A DNA stretch of 64,000 nucleotides, taken from Viridibacterium sp047600765. GTDB lineage: Bacteria; Pseudomonadota; Gammaproteobacteria; Burkholderiales; Rhodocyclaceae. Numbering within the stretch: the stretch's first letter is position 1; each line of letters opens with the position of its first letter. Both the position numbers and the translations under genes were made by a program. Under the pieces are notes generated by a model. It made no database searches, had not been told where the DNA came from, and saw nothing but the letters and a program-made list of their open reading frames with translations. Below are positions 40,360 to 49,090 of this stretch, piece by piece. The stretch is from contig JASGKF010000002.1 of the NCBI GenBank assembly GCA_047600765.1, positions 1,364,001-1,428,000 on the forward strand, in the 5' to 3' direction.

Positions 40360-40758
40360 ATGGAACTCATCAAATGGACCCCCGACCTGAGTGTCGGCAA
40401 CGAGGATATCGACGGTGATCATCGTCGCCTGTTCGAGCTGCTGGAGATGTTGCACATCGACATGCGCAGCGGCCTCGTCAATCAGGAGACGCAGGCCATC
40501 GTCGATGCCCTGATCCACTACGCCGACACGCATTTCTGCCGCGAAGAGGTGTTCATGCGCAGCATCGACTACCCCGAGCTCGGTGAGCACCAGGCGGCCC
40601 ACGCGCGTTTCATCAGCGAGCTGGAAGCCTTGCAGTCGCGCATTGCGCGCGGCGCCCGCACGCCGGTGCTGGATATCGACCACTTCCTCACCAACTGGCT
40701 GCGCCACCACGTGCTGGTGATGGACAAGGCCCTGGCAGCCGCATTGACGACAGCCTGA
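40360..40758 (+). CDS. Bacteriohemerythrin
   Basis: A 132-residue four-helix di-iron oxygen-binding protein. Ligand pattern: EDIDGDHRRLFELLEML, HYADTHFCREEVFM, GEHQAAHARFI and WLRHHVLVMDKAL supply the His, Glu and Asp ligands in the usual order. Thought to bind or sense oxygen in the cytoplasm. Start after AAGGAAAGCG. It stands alone and converges with the ParA gene. Confidence 0.9.
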   Translation: MELIKWTPDLSVGNEDIDGDHRRLFELLEMLHIDMRSGLVNQETQAIVDALIHYADTHFCREEVFMRSIDYPELGEHQAAHARFISELEALQSRIARGARTPVLDIDHFLTNWLRHHVLVMDKALAAALTTA

Positions 40759-40768
40759 AGCGCTGGCG

Positions 40769-41494
40769 TCAGAGTTCTCCGCTGCGGCGCAGGAAGCCCG
40801 GCGGGCGGGTGTCGACAGGGTTGCCGTCGACGGGGCGGTGGATGGTCGGGGCCTGTGGCACGTTGTTGATGATGGCGTCGAGCCAGGCGAGGATGGGCTG
40901 CCAGTCTTCGAGCAGCGGGGCGACCTTGCTGGCGGGAAAGTCGAAGATCGACAGGCCGTGTTCGAGGCAGGTGTTGTAGGCCTGTGCGGCCTTGAGTGTG
41001 CCGATATGGTCGAGCGCATGTTCGCCGGCCCAGTCATGCAGCACGCCAGCCTGCTTGGTGCGGCCGTCGATGCGCATGCCGACGCAGGCAATCTTGCAGC
41101 GGCCACTGGCAATGCGCGGGAAGGTGCGCAGCTCGGCAAGGCTGTCGGCGGCGGCCGTGCGGTCGAAGATCGATGGCGTGGCCGGAATGAGGATGGCGTC
41201 AGCGTAGAGCGCCACCTTCATCAGGCCGACGCCCTGGAAGCCGCCGGGCGTATCGAGCACGACATGCTCGGTGCCGGCTGGCGGGCGGGCGAAGTTACGT
41301 TCGTCCATGGTCCAGCCGCTGATGCGCGGCTTGTCAGCGGGGCGCAGGCTCAACCACAGGCGCGAGGATTGCTGCCGGTCCACGTCGCCGAGCATCACGG
41401 CATTGCCCTTGCTGGCCAGGTAGCTGGCGACGTGCGTGGAGAGCGTCGACTTGCCGGCGCCTCCCTTGCGGTTGATGACGGCAATGACTGACAT
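40769..41494 (-). CDS. Orphan ParA/MinD-family ATPase
   Basis: A 241-residue P-loop ATPase with deviant Walker A INRKGGAGKSTLSTHVASYL, switch I region LGDVDRQQSSRLW and Walker B VVLDTPGG. No parB or parS is seen nearby, so it is not a standard partition locus. Such orphans position cellular cargo such as chemotaxis arrays or secretion machines. It starts 18 bases after the stop of the PL10 gene on the same strand. Confidence 0.85.
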   Translation of the reverse strand: MSVIAVINRKGGAGKSTLSTHVASYLASKGNAVMLGDVDRQQSSRLWLSLRPADKPRISGWTMDERNFARPPAGTEHVVLDTPGGFQGVGLMKVALYADAILIPATPSIFDRTAAADSLAELRTFPRIASGRCKIACVGMRIDGRTKQAGVLHDWAGEHALDHIGTLKAAQAYNTCLEHGLSIFDFPASKVAPLLEDWQPILAWLDAIINNVPQAPTIHRPVDGNPVDTRPPGFLRRSGEL

Positions 41495-41511
41495 GCTGGT
41501 CCGCTTCCTTC

Positions 41512-42718
41512 TTACTGCGCGGCGACCGTGTTGCGGCCGACACGTTGTCGCCAGGCCGGGTACTCGGTCTCCAGCAGTTTGGCGGGCCAGGCGCCGTACC
41601 AGCCATAACCGGTGCGGCGCTCGTGGTGGATATCGGCGTAGCGGCTGACACGCACGCTATCGCGGTTGGCGAGCACGACGCTGTTGTCCTGCAGGTCGTA
41701 GAAGCGCGCCCACAGCGGCGGTGCGGCGGGGTCTTCAACCATGCGGCGGTCGGTCGAAGCGGTGTGGTAGTCGTACTTGATCGGCGGGTCGATCTTGAAG
41801 GTTTCGAGACGCCAGCCCTTGATCTTCGAACGCTCCAGCCAGTCCACGCCGGACTCGATGGCGCGCACGACTTCGGGCGAAGGCTCGGGGATGCTCATCA
41901 GGTAGCGCAGCATCTCGACGGTTTCCTGCGACACGATGGAGGCCAGCTCGAAGCTGCGTCCCTGCGCAGGTTGCAGGGTCTGCGGGTCGTACTGGCCGGC
42001 CCAGCCGGTCAGGCGTCCGTTCTGCACGACCTGCAGTTGCAGCACGCAGGCGTCGCCGCGCTCCAGTGCAGTCTGCGCACGTTGCTTGACGCTGTAGGGC
42101 AGGTAAGCGAAAGGCGCGCTGCCGCTGCTGGCCTTGCGCAACATGCGCAGCACGCCCGACGTGACTTCGTCTGCCATGGTGACGAAGGGGTGGTAGCGCT
42201 CGGTGCCGGGCACCGTATGTGGCCAGCCGCCGCAGCGTTCGTGCTGCATGGAGAGCAGGTAGTCCATGCCCTTGAGCGCCGCAGTGCGGAAGCGCGGTTC
42301 ATAGGTCTGCTGGTAGACGGCCGACAGGTACTCGATCTGCGAGTAGAACGTTGCGGTTGTCGAAGCTGCCCGTGGCGTTCGTCTTCTCGACGGCGATGGC
42401 ACTTTTCTCTTCGGCATTCAGGACGCGCGTGAGGTCGCGGTTCTCGACCCAGCCGCCGTTGTCGCGCTGGTAGAGCAGAACGTTGTCGGCAATCTCGACG
42501 ATCTGCTCGGGCGTGTACTTGGCGTAGTCGTTGCCGTAGCGGTTGCGCCAGTGGTTGATGCCGTCGGAAAAACCGTTCAGCGAGATCGCTGTGTAGGGAC
42601 CGCTGCGAGGGGAGGGAGGCAGTAGTGGTTCGAGCAGGCTGCAGGCCGTGACGATCGGCAGCAGGCACACCAGGAGCAATTGGGTGGGACGAGGCAGCTT
42701 GCCAGAGCGGCGGGTCAT
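41512..42718 (-). pseudogene. Pectate lyase PL10 lipoprotein, single-base frameshift near 42355
   Basis: Two overlapping frames together encode a PL10 pectate lyase of about 400 residues. The first part has a lipobox (LPIVTAC) and the (alpha/alpha) toroid start (GINHWRNRYGNDYAKYTPEQ, NVLLYQRDNGGW). The second part continues ATFYSQIEYLSAVYQQTY to the C-terminus, with RLTGWAGQYDPQTLQPAQGR, typical of PL10. Dropping one C from AACCGC (plus-strand GG at 42355-42356) gives FDNATFYSQIEYL, as expected for PL10 enzymes. It may be intact in the organism. Confidence 0.82.
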
Positions 42719-42765
42719 GCAGGGTCTCCGTTGCAGGGCTGCCCGGAGTATGCCGCGTTCCGGCC

Positions 42766-44157
42766 TTACAGCGAAGCGTGGTTGCTTACGTGCGGCGTCG
42801 GGCTGTGGCTGGCCGGCGCGAAATGGAAGCCGCCGCCCTCACTCTTGGCCTGGTACATGGCACGGTCGGCGGCGCTGAGCAGGGCCACCAGGTCGCCGCC
42901 GTTGCGCGGGAACATGGCGACGCCGATGCTGACGCCCAGCTTGAGGCTCAAGGAATTGATCTGCAGCGGTTGCTCGAACAGCATGATGATGCGACGGCAC
43001 AGGGCTTCGGCCTGGGTGTCGTCGAGGAAGGCTTCGAAAGCGATCAGGAATTCGTCGCCGCCAAGACGGGCCAGCACGTCGGACTGGCGACAGACCTGTT
43101 CGATGCGACGCCCCATGATCTGCAGGGCCTGATCACCGACGGCGTGGCCGTAGGTGTCATTGATGTTCTTGAAACCGTCGAAGTCGAGGATCACCACACC
43201 CAGCGGCGAGTAGTTGCGCCGCGCCTGTTCGAGGCGACGCTCCAGGTAGGGCATGATGAAGGAGCGGTTGGACAGACCGGTCAGCGAGTCGGTGCTGGCC
43301 AGCGTGCGCAGCTCGTCTTCGAGCTCCTTGCGGCGTTCGATGTCGAGCGCCAGTTCGCTATTGGCCCGCTCCAGCTGTTCGGTGCGTTCGCGCACGGCAG
43401 CTTCGAGCTGGGTGTTCTGCGCCACCAGCTCGTTGCGTGCGTCGGCGAGGCGCTGCATCAGGCGCGCCAGTGCAGCGTAAACGCGGCCGATGTCGTCCTT
43501 CTCGGTCAGTTGTTGCAGGGCGACAATCTGCGCCGGGTCGCCGGGGCGCAACTCGTCCGCGGTGCGCACCAGGCGGGCCAGCGGGCGACCCACGGCGCGC
43601 CAGAAAATGCCTTGTTGAATGACCAGCCCGACGATGAACAGGGCCATGCCCGACAGCACCAGCCAGCCGATGGGGCGGAAGGTTTCACGCAGCAGGGTCT
43701 CGCCGTTGATGGCGACGATGGTGTAGCCACGCACGTTGTCCTTGCCCAGTACGACGGGGTGCACGACGATCACGCCGGTGTTGGTGTACAGCGTGCGTGT
43801 CGAGCCGGGCTCGGGCAGGCTCTCGCCGATAGGCCAGGCGATGCCGCCGGCGTTGCTGCGGTATTGCTGGATGCCGCGTTCGTTGAACAACGCCGATTCG
43901 CTGAGCAGGGGGTCGCTGCGGATGACGGCGCTGCATTGCTCGTCGAAGCCGAGGAAGTCTTCGTAGCGTAGCTGCATGCCGAGCAGGCGCTCGGCACGGC
44001 TGGCCAGTTCGTCAGAGGCGATCTGCGCGCGGGCAATCGCATTCTGACGTTGTTGCTGATAGATGAAGGCCCCGCCGATGACCGTCAATACCGTCGCCAC
44101 CAGTGCTGCGAACACCAGTGAGATCAGGTTGATGCGGAGGGGAAGCGAAATCGTCAC
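42766..44157 (-). CDS. Membrane diguanylate cyclase (GGDEF)
   Basis: A 463-residue inner-membrane protein. TM1 (about 10-32) is followed by a periplasmic sensor region (about 33-168), TM2 (WLVLSGMALFIVGLVIQQ), a HAMP-like region, a coiled coil and a C-terminal GGDEF domain. The active site reads RLGGDEF near residue 366 and an inhibitory RxxD site (RQSD) lies five residues before it, so product feedback is expected. It makes cyclic-di-GMP. Its start overlaps the stop of the upstream solute-binding protein gene by four bases, suggesting that protein is its ligand sensor. Confidence 0.93.
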   Translation of the reverse strand: MTISLPLRINLISLVFAALVATVLTVIGGAFIYQQQRQNAIARAQIASDELASRAERLLGMQLRYEDFLGFDEQCSAVIRSDPLLSESALFNERGIQQYRSNAGGIAWPIGESLPEPGSTRTLYTNTGVIVVHPVVLGKDNVRGYTIVAINGETLLRETFRPIGWLVLSGMALFIVGLVIQQGIFWRAVGRPLARLVRTADELRPGDPAQIVALQQLTEKDDIGRVYAALARLMQRLADARNELVAQNTQLEAAVRERTEQLERANSELALDIERRKELEDELRTLASTDSLTGLSNRSFIMPYLERRLEQARRNYSPLGVVILDFDGFKNINDTYGHAVGDQALQIMGRRIEQVCRQSDVLARLGGDEFLIAFEAFLDDTQAEALCRRIIMLFEQPLQINSLSLKLGVSIGVAMFPRNGGDLVALLSAADRAMYQAKSEGGGFHFAPASHSPTPHVSNHASL

Positions 44158-45170
44158 TGCGGATCCCAGGAAAAGCGCGTCAGCACTTCGGCGTTGAGCA
44201 GGGTCGTCGCGTGAATGGGGATGCCCAGCTTGCGGGCACGTGCCAGCGAGATCATCGGGCGGCCCTTGGCGGTCGGTTCCGGCGTGATGCTGGCCGGCGA
44301 GACCTTGTCAACGAGGATGCGGCGCGCCATGCGACCCGCGAGGCGGCCCTGTTCGATGCCTGAGACGGTGACGGCGCACAGCGTGCCGCGCTCGATGCGC
44401 GTGTCCCAGAACGAGAAGTCGGGCAGCTTGCTGTTCTCGGCGGTCCACTTGAGCACTGCTTCGTAGTCAACGAATTTGCCGTCGGTGCCAGTGAACCGGA
44501 AGATGCCCAGCAGGCCGACTGCATCGACCTTGCCCTGCAGGTCAGCCATGGCCTTGCGGTACTCGGCATAGGTCTTGGGCTGCAACCAGTGTGTGACCTC
44601 GACGTCCTTGCGGCGTGCGAGCTCGGCGTTGATGCGTTCCTTGACGCCCTGCCAGGTGGGGTCGTCGTCCAGCACGATGGCCAGTTTCAGTTTCGGCGCA
44701 GCCTTGATGTCGCGCAGCAGGGACAGCGTACCGGCGAAGTGCTCGCGCTCCAGCACGCCGGTGACATTGCGTGCCTTGTCGAAGCCGTAGTCGGCATGTG
44801 CCTTGTTGACGCCCGAGTAAACGATGGGAATCGGGCCGTTGAGATATTTCACCGCGACTTCGGATTGCGCGACGTCGTCGGTGGTGTAGATCAGGTCGGG
44901 CTTCCAGCTGTCGATCAGCGCGATGGTCTGGGCCACGGCCTGCTTCAGTTGTTCAGGGGAATTGTGTTTGGCATCGAGGTCAACGGTGCGCATCACGACT
45001 TCCGCGTCGCCCATGCTTTCCTGGAAGCCCTTGGCTTGCTCCTGCACCCACACCCAGTCAGATTTGTAGCTGGTGACGTGCAGGATCTTGAGGCTTTGCG
45101 CCGAGGCGGCGGTGGCGGCCAGGCACAGCAGGGTGGTCAGGGCGGAACGCAATACTGCGGACATTTTCAT
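44154..45170 (-). CDS. ABC-type substrate-binding protein (orphan, sensor partner)
   Basis: A 338-residue periplasmic protein of the ABC_sub_bind type (PF04392-like) with signal peptide LRSALTTLLCLAATAASA. Core blocks are ILHVTSYKSDWVWVQEQAKG, PDLIYTTDDVAQSEVAVKYL, GPIPIVYSGVN and TGVLEREHFAGTLSLLRDI. No permease or ATPase gene accompanies it. It is coupled by a four-base overlap to a diguanylate cyclase with a periplasmic domain, so it probably signals ligand binding to that enzyme rather than feeding a transporter. Confidence 0.87.
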   Translation of the reverse strand: MKMSAVLRSALTTLLCLAATAASAQSLKILHVTSYKSDWVWVQEQAKGFQESMGDAEVVMRTVDLDAKHNSPEQLKQAVAQTIALIDSWKPDLIYTTDDVAQSEVAVKYLNGPIPIVYSGVNKAHADYGFDKARNVTGVLEREHFAGTLSLLRDIKAAPKLKLAIVLDDDPTWQGVKERINAELARRKDVEVTHWLQPKTYAEYRKAMADLQGKVDAVGLLGIFRFTGTDGKFVDYEAVLKWTAENSKLPDFSFWDTRIERGTLCAVTVSGIEQGRLAGRMARRILVDKVSPASITPEPTAKGRPMISLARARKLGIPIHATTLLNAEVLTRFSWDPQ

Positions 45171-45476
45171 TGTGGGTCTCCTTCGAGCCGGTTTCCGTGG
45201 CGTACGACGTTCCGGGTATTACGGCTCGGCGGGGGCTGGGCTGAAGCGGCAATTATCCGCTGTTCGTGCACTTGTTCCGCGAATGCCCGACGAGCGCATC
45301 AGCCGCCGCCGGGGGGCTTCTTCCCGCAAGGTTGCACCGTCTTGGCCGGAGTTTCCGTGCGAAAGGGCGCAATTCTGCCCCGACTCGGTGCCCATTACAC
45401 CCCCTTTGCCCACAGGGGAGCATGGTGCGGAATTTGCAACATGCTGGCGTTTCTATCACTTTGGTCATAGCTACCC
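45171..45476. other. Divergent intergenic region
   Basis: 306 bases between the substrate-binding protein (minus) and the PilJ-CheA-like kinase (plus). It carries no coding-like ORF. Only one regulatory candidate stands out, a -24/-12 motif at 45423-45438. Confidence 0.4.
45423..45438 (+). promoter_or_regulatory. Candidate sigma54 promoter
   Basis: TGGTGCGGAATTTGCA has GG and GC separated by exactly ten bases, as sigma54 promoters require, though the -24 half (TGGTGC) departs from TGGCAC. It lies 39 bases before the kinase start. No activator site was identified. Confidence 0.3.
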
Positions 45477-47523
45477 ATGCCAGGCTTCCGTGTCGTCCCG
45501 CAGTTCGGCAAGTACCGCGAAATCGTGCTCGCCGTGGCCTTCTTTCTCATATTCGACCTCGCTGTCCTGGTGCTCAACTTCTACACGTCCTATCGCATTG
45601 GCGAAGATGCGATAGCCATCAACCTCGCCGGTCGCCAGCGCATGCTCTCGCAACGCATGGCCAAAGCCACGCTGGCGCTGGATGCCGAGATGCGCGTCGG
45701 CCCGGCCAACGAGCTGACGCGGCAAGAGTTGCGCGACGCCGTCCGATTGTTCGATACCACGCTGACGGCTTTCGGTTCGGGGGGCGAGGTGCCGGGCGCC
45801 GATGGCAAACCGGTGCGTCTGCGTGCCGTCGAGGATGCGGCGGGGCGCGAGGTGCTGGCCAAGGCCGGCGCTTTGTGGGAACCCTATCGTGACACGCTGA
45901 ATGCGGCCGGGCAGGCACCCGCGCTGACCGATCCGTTGATGGCTGCGGCCTCTACGGCGGTGCTGGCGAACAACAAGCAGCTGCTGGCGCAGATGAACGC
46001 GTTAGACGGTGCGGCTGGAGGCGGTGGCCTCCACGCAGGCCGAACGATTGCGCCTGGTGCAGACGGTGGGCATCGTGTTCGCCTTGCTGAACTTCATGTT
46101 CATCCTCTTCAAGTTCATCCGCAAACTGCGCGAGAGCGACAGCAAGGCCGAACAGGCGCAACGCGAAACGGCCGAGATCCTCGGCACGGTGGGCGAAGGC
46201 CTGTTCCTCATCGACCGCAACATGATCGTGGGCGTGCAGCAATCTGCCTCGCTGAGCGGGCTGCTGGGCACGGCCTTGCCGCCGGGCAGCGACTTCGCCG
46301 CGGTGTTGCGCGGCATGGTCAAGGGTGACGATCACTCGTTGGCGGTCGACTACATCCGCCTGCTGCTGGGCGACCGGGTGAAAGAGTCGCTGGTGCGTGA
46401 TCTCAACCCCTTGCGCGAGCTCTCCGTCGAGACCAGTGAAGGACCGCGCAATCTCTCTTTCTCGTTCAACCGCGTGATGGTGGAAGGGCAACTGTCGCAC
46501 TTGCTGGTGACAGTGTCGGACGTGACCGAGCTGGTGCGTACGCGGGCCGAGCTGGCCGCTTCGCAAGGACAGGCCGACCAGCAGCTGTCGGCCTTGCTGG
46601 AGCTGGCGCGCATGCAGCCGGCCGAGCTGTCGCGCTTCATCAGCACGACGGAGTCGGCTCTGCTGGACATCAACGACAGGCTGCGCGCCATCGAAGGCAG
46701 TGGAGGCAACTACCGCCGCCTGGTCGAGCACATCTTCCGCGCTGTGCACACCGTCAAGGCCAACGCCAGTTTGCTGGGGGCGCAATTCATCGTGCATGAC
46801 GCCGACCTGTTCGAGGGCCTGCTGACGACCTTGCGTGGTCGCGAGGCACTGACCGGCGATGAACTCATCGGTGTGTCGGTACATCTCAAGCAGTTGTTCG
46901 AACGCCTGGGCTGGCTGCGCACGGTGATGGCGCGCTTTGCGACGCAGGTCACCAGCGTGGCGGCCGATACGCCCGATCTGGCGAAGGCGCTCACCAGCCT
47001 GGCGCGGCGCGTGGCCAGCGATTACAGCAAGACGGTGAATGCCGAGATCCAGCTCGACAAGCTGGGCAGCCTCGAACACAAGGCCGCCTCGGCACTGCAG
47101 GTGATTGCGGCGCAACTGGTGCGCAATGCCGTGGCACATGGGCTGGAGGCGCCGCAGGAACGCTTCGAAGCGGGCAAGCAGGTGGCCGGGAGGCTGAGTG
47201 TGGTGCTGGCCGAGACCGGGCCGTCGCGCTATGCCTTGTCAGTGCGCGATGATGGCCGCGGCATCCACGCCGCACGCATCCGCGAAGCGCTGCAGCGGAG
47301 CGGCCGCTACTCGCCGCAAGCGCTCGCCGAGCTGTCGGACAAGCAGGTGCTGATGGAAATCTTCCGGCCCGGCTTCACGACGGCAGAGAAGTCCGACGAG
47401 CATGCCGGTCGTGGTGTGGGCATGGACGTGGTGGCTGAAGCCGTGCGACGCATCGGTGGTCACCTCAAGCTGCTGACCCAGCCGGGCGCCTTCACCGAGT
47501 TCCGCGTGGAGTTTTCGGCATGA
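45477..47523 (+). pseudogene. Membrane PilJ-PAS-HPt-CheA-like kinase, single-base frameshift at 46004
   Basis: With the frame restored this is a protein of about 681 residues. It has TM1 (EIVLAVAFFLIFDLAVLVL), a PilJ-type N-terminal domain (GRQRMLSQRMAKATLALDAE), TM2 (TVGIVFALLNFMFILFKFI), a PAS-like part (ILGTVGEGLFLIDRNMIV), an HPt-like site (HTVKANASLLG, His codon at 46747) and a CheA-type ATPase (VRNAVAHGLEAP, DDGRGIH, GRGVGMDVV). No C-terminal CheW-like domain follows. Removing the A at 46004 restores QMNALTVRLEAVAST across the break. It overlaps the CheY gene by four bases. It appears to join sensor and kinase in one chain. Confidence 0.82.
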
Positions 47524-47888
47524 AGATGCTGATCGTCGATGACTCGTCGGTGATGCGCAAACGCATCATGCAGGTGGCGCAGAACAAGGACCTGCCCGAC
47601 ATCGAGATCGTTGGCCTGGCACGCGATGGCGTCGAAGCCATCCACCTGACGCGCAAGCACCGGCCGGCCATCGTGACCATGGACCTGACCATGCCCAACA
47701 TGGATGGCGTCGCCTGTATCAGCGAGATCGCCAAGGTCTCGGGCATGGCGCGCATCCTCGTCGTCTCTGCCCTCAGCGACAAACGCACCGCGCTGCAGGC
47801 CTTGATGAACGGTGCGCACGGCTACATCCACAAGCCCTTCACCGATGCCGAATTGCTGGCCGGCCTCAAGGAACTGATCAAGGACTGA
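47520..47888 (+). CDS. CheY-like response regulator
   Basis: A 122-residue single receiver domain. Acidic pair in LIVDDSSVMRKR, phosphoacceptor Asp55 in VTMDLTMPNMDG, and the switch residues in VVSALSDK and YIHKPF are all present. No output domain. Its start overlaps the kinase stop (ATGA), so it is the direct partner of the PilJ-CheA-like kinase and probably diffuses to a motor, pilus or enzyme target. Confidence 0.93.
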   Translation: MKMLIVDDSSVMRKRIMQVAQNKDLPDIEIVGLARDGVEAIHLTRKHRPAIVTMDLTMPNMDGVACISEIAKVSGMARILVVSALSDKRTALQALMNGAHGYIHKPFTDAELLAGLKELIKD

Positions 47889-47891
47889 GCC

Positions 47892-48356
47892 ATGACACAG
47901 AAGCTGCAGGAGTCCGATATCCGGGCCTTCGTCGATTCCGTCTGCCACTTCTTCCAGCATTCCAGCGGCGAAGTGGCGGACGTGCGTTCCGCCTATCTCG
48001 CCGAGCCCAGCGAGTTGCTGCAGGGCTATGACTACACGGGCATCGTTGACGTGTCGGGCAACTGGCGTGGTGCGCTGTACTTCTCTGCACCGGGTGCGAT
48101 GCTCGATCAGCTGTTGCGCGACGCCGGTGTCTCGGCCGAGCCCGGCTATGAGCAGCAGCTGGATCTCATCGGCGAGATTGCCAACATGTTCTCGGGGCGT
48201 GCGCGCAAGGCGCTGGGGCATGAACTGGAGATCTCGGTGCCGCGCCGTTGTCGCGGCGTGGCGATCCGGCCCTCGGGCGTGTCACGCCCCTATGTCATTC
48301 CGCTCAAATGGCGTGGCCATGCTGCTCAGGTGGTCGTTGACCTGCAGCGCGTCTGA
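47892..48356 (+). CDS. CheX-like phosphatase domain protein
   Basis: A 154-residue protein of the CheC/CheX/FliY type. The phosphatase signature region reads LIGEIANMFSGRARKALGHE, close to the E-x2-N motif of CheX. It should dephosphorylate the CheY-like protein encoded three bases upstream. With that protein and the kinase it forms a closed three-gene relay. Confidence 0.85.
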   Translation: MTQKLQESDIRAFVDSVCHFFQHSSGEVADVRSAYLAEPSELLQGYDYTGIVDVSGNWRGALYFSAPGAMLDQLLRDAGVSAEPGYEQQLDLIGEIANMFSGRARKALGHELEISVPRRCRGVAIRPSGVSRPYVIPLKWRGHAAQVVVDLQRV

Positions 48357-48373
48357 GCGTCAGCCTCCTGGCG

Positions 48374-48405
48374 AAAAAAAGCCCGCACCGTGGGAACGGG
48401 CGGGC
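48374..48405 (-). terminator. Terminator for the YceI gene
   Basis: Read on the minus strand: GCCCGC-...-GCGGGC followed by TTTTTTT. It lies about 75 bases past the YceI stop and just after the CheX-like gene. Confidence 0.65.
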
Positions 48406-48478
48406 ACAGGGAGGTCATAGAGACAGCAACAACGAGACAGCAACAGCACGGTGGGCCAGGCAGGCCTCGAGGACTGGA

Positions 48479-49051
48479 TCAGTCCTTGAAAGCCTGCACG
48501 GCAAAACTCAGCAGGATGTCGTCCGAGACGACGGGCACCTTGGTCATGCCGAAGTCCGAGCGCTTGACGCGTGCGACGGCATTGGCGCCAATGGATTCAC
48601 GCTTCTTCTGTACCGGGTGAGGGCCGGCCTGGAAGCTGGTGACGGTGAGCGAGACGGGCTTGGTGATGCCCTTGATGGTCAGGTCGCCATCGATGGCGAC
48701 GAGCTTGTCACCATCGAAGCGCGCAGCGGTGGACTTGAAGGTGATCGCCGGGAAGCGCGCGGCGTCGAAGAAATCTTCACCTTGCAGGTGGCCGTTGAAG
48801 ACGGGGTAGCCGGTGTTGACGGTGCGTGCGTCGATGCTGACTTCCACCGAAGCGCTGCGGGCGGCGCGGTCGAACAGGATCTTGCCGCTGGTCTGGTCGA
48901 AGCGGTGTGCCTGCGTGGTCCAGTTCAGGTGGTTGTATTCGAAGCGCGCAGCGGTGTGCGTCGGGTCGATGGTGTAGCTGTCAGCGTTGGCCTGGGCGGC
49001 GGCAGTGAAGCCGGCCAGCGCCAAGGCCAGTACGCAAGCGATGCGTTGCAT
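48479..49051 (-). CDS. YceI-family periplasmic lipid-binding protein
   Basis: A 190-residue secreted lipocalin-like protein with a signal peptide (QRIACVLALALAGFTAAAQA). Family marks are YTIDPTHTAARFEYNHLNW, the region GHLQGEDFFDAARFPAITFK and IKGITKPVSLTVT. YceI proteins bind polyisoprenoids; some are induced by acid or osmotic stress. It lies 39 bases after an AraC-type regulator gene on the same strand, which may control it. Confidence 0.9.
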   Translation of the reverse strand: MQRIACVLALALAGFTAAAQANADSYTIDPTHTAARFEYNHLNWTTQAHRFDQTSGKILFDRAARSASVEVSIDARTVNTGYPVFNGHLQGEDFFDAARFPAITFKSTAARFDGDKLVAIDGDLTIKGITKPVSLTVTSFQAGPHPVQKKRESIGANAVARVKRSDFGMTKVPVVSDDILLSFAVQAFKD

Positions 49052-49090
49052 TGCTGCTCCTTGATCATGGGATACGAACAGGGCGCCAGC

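Noticed and set aside
40769..41494. ParA as part of a plasmid partition locus
   Set aside because: No ParB gene, no parS-like repeats and no replication gene nearby.
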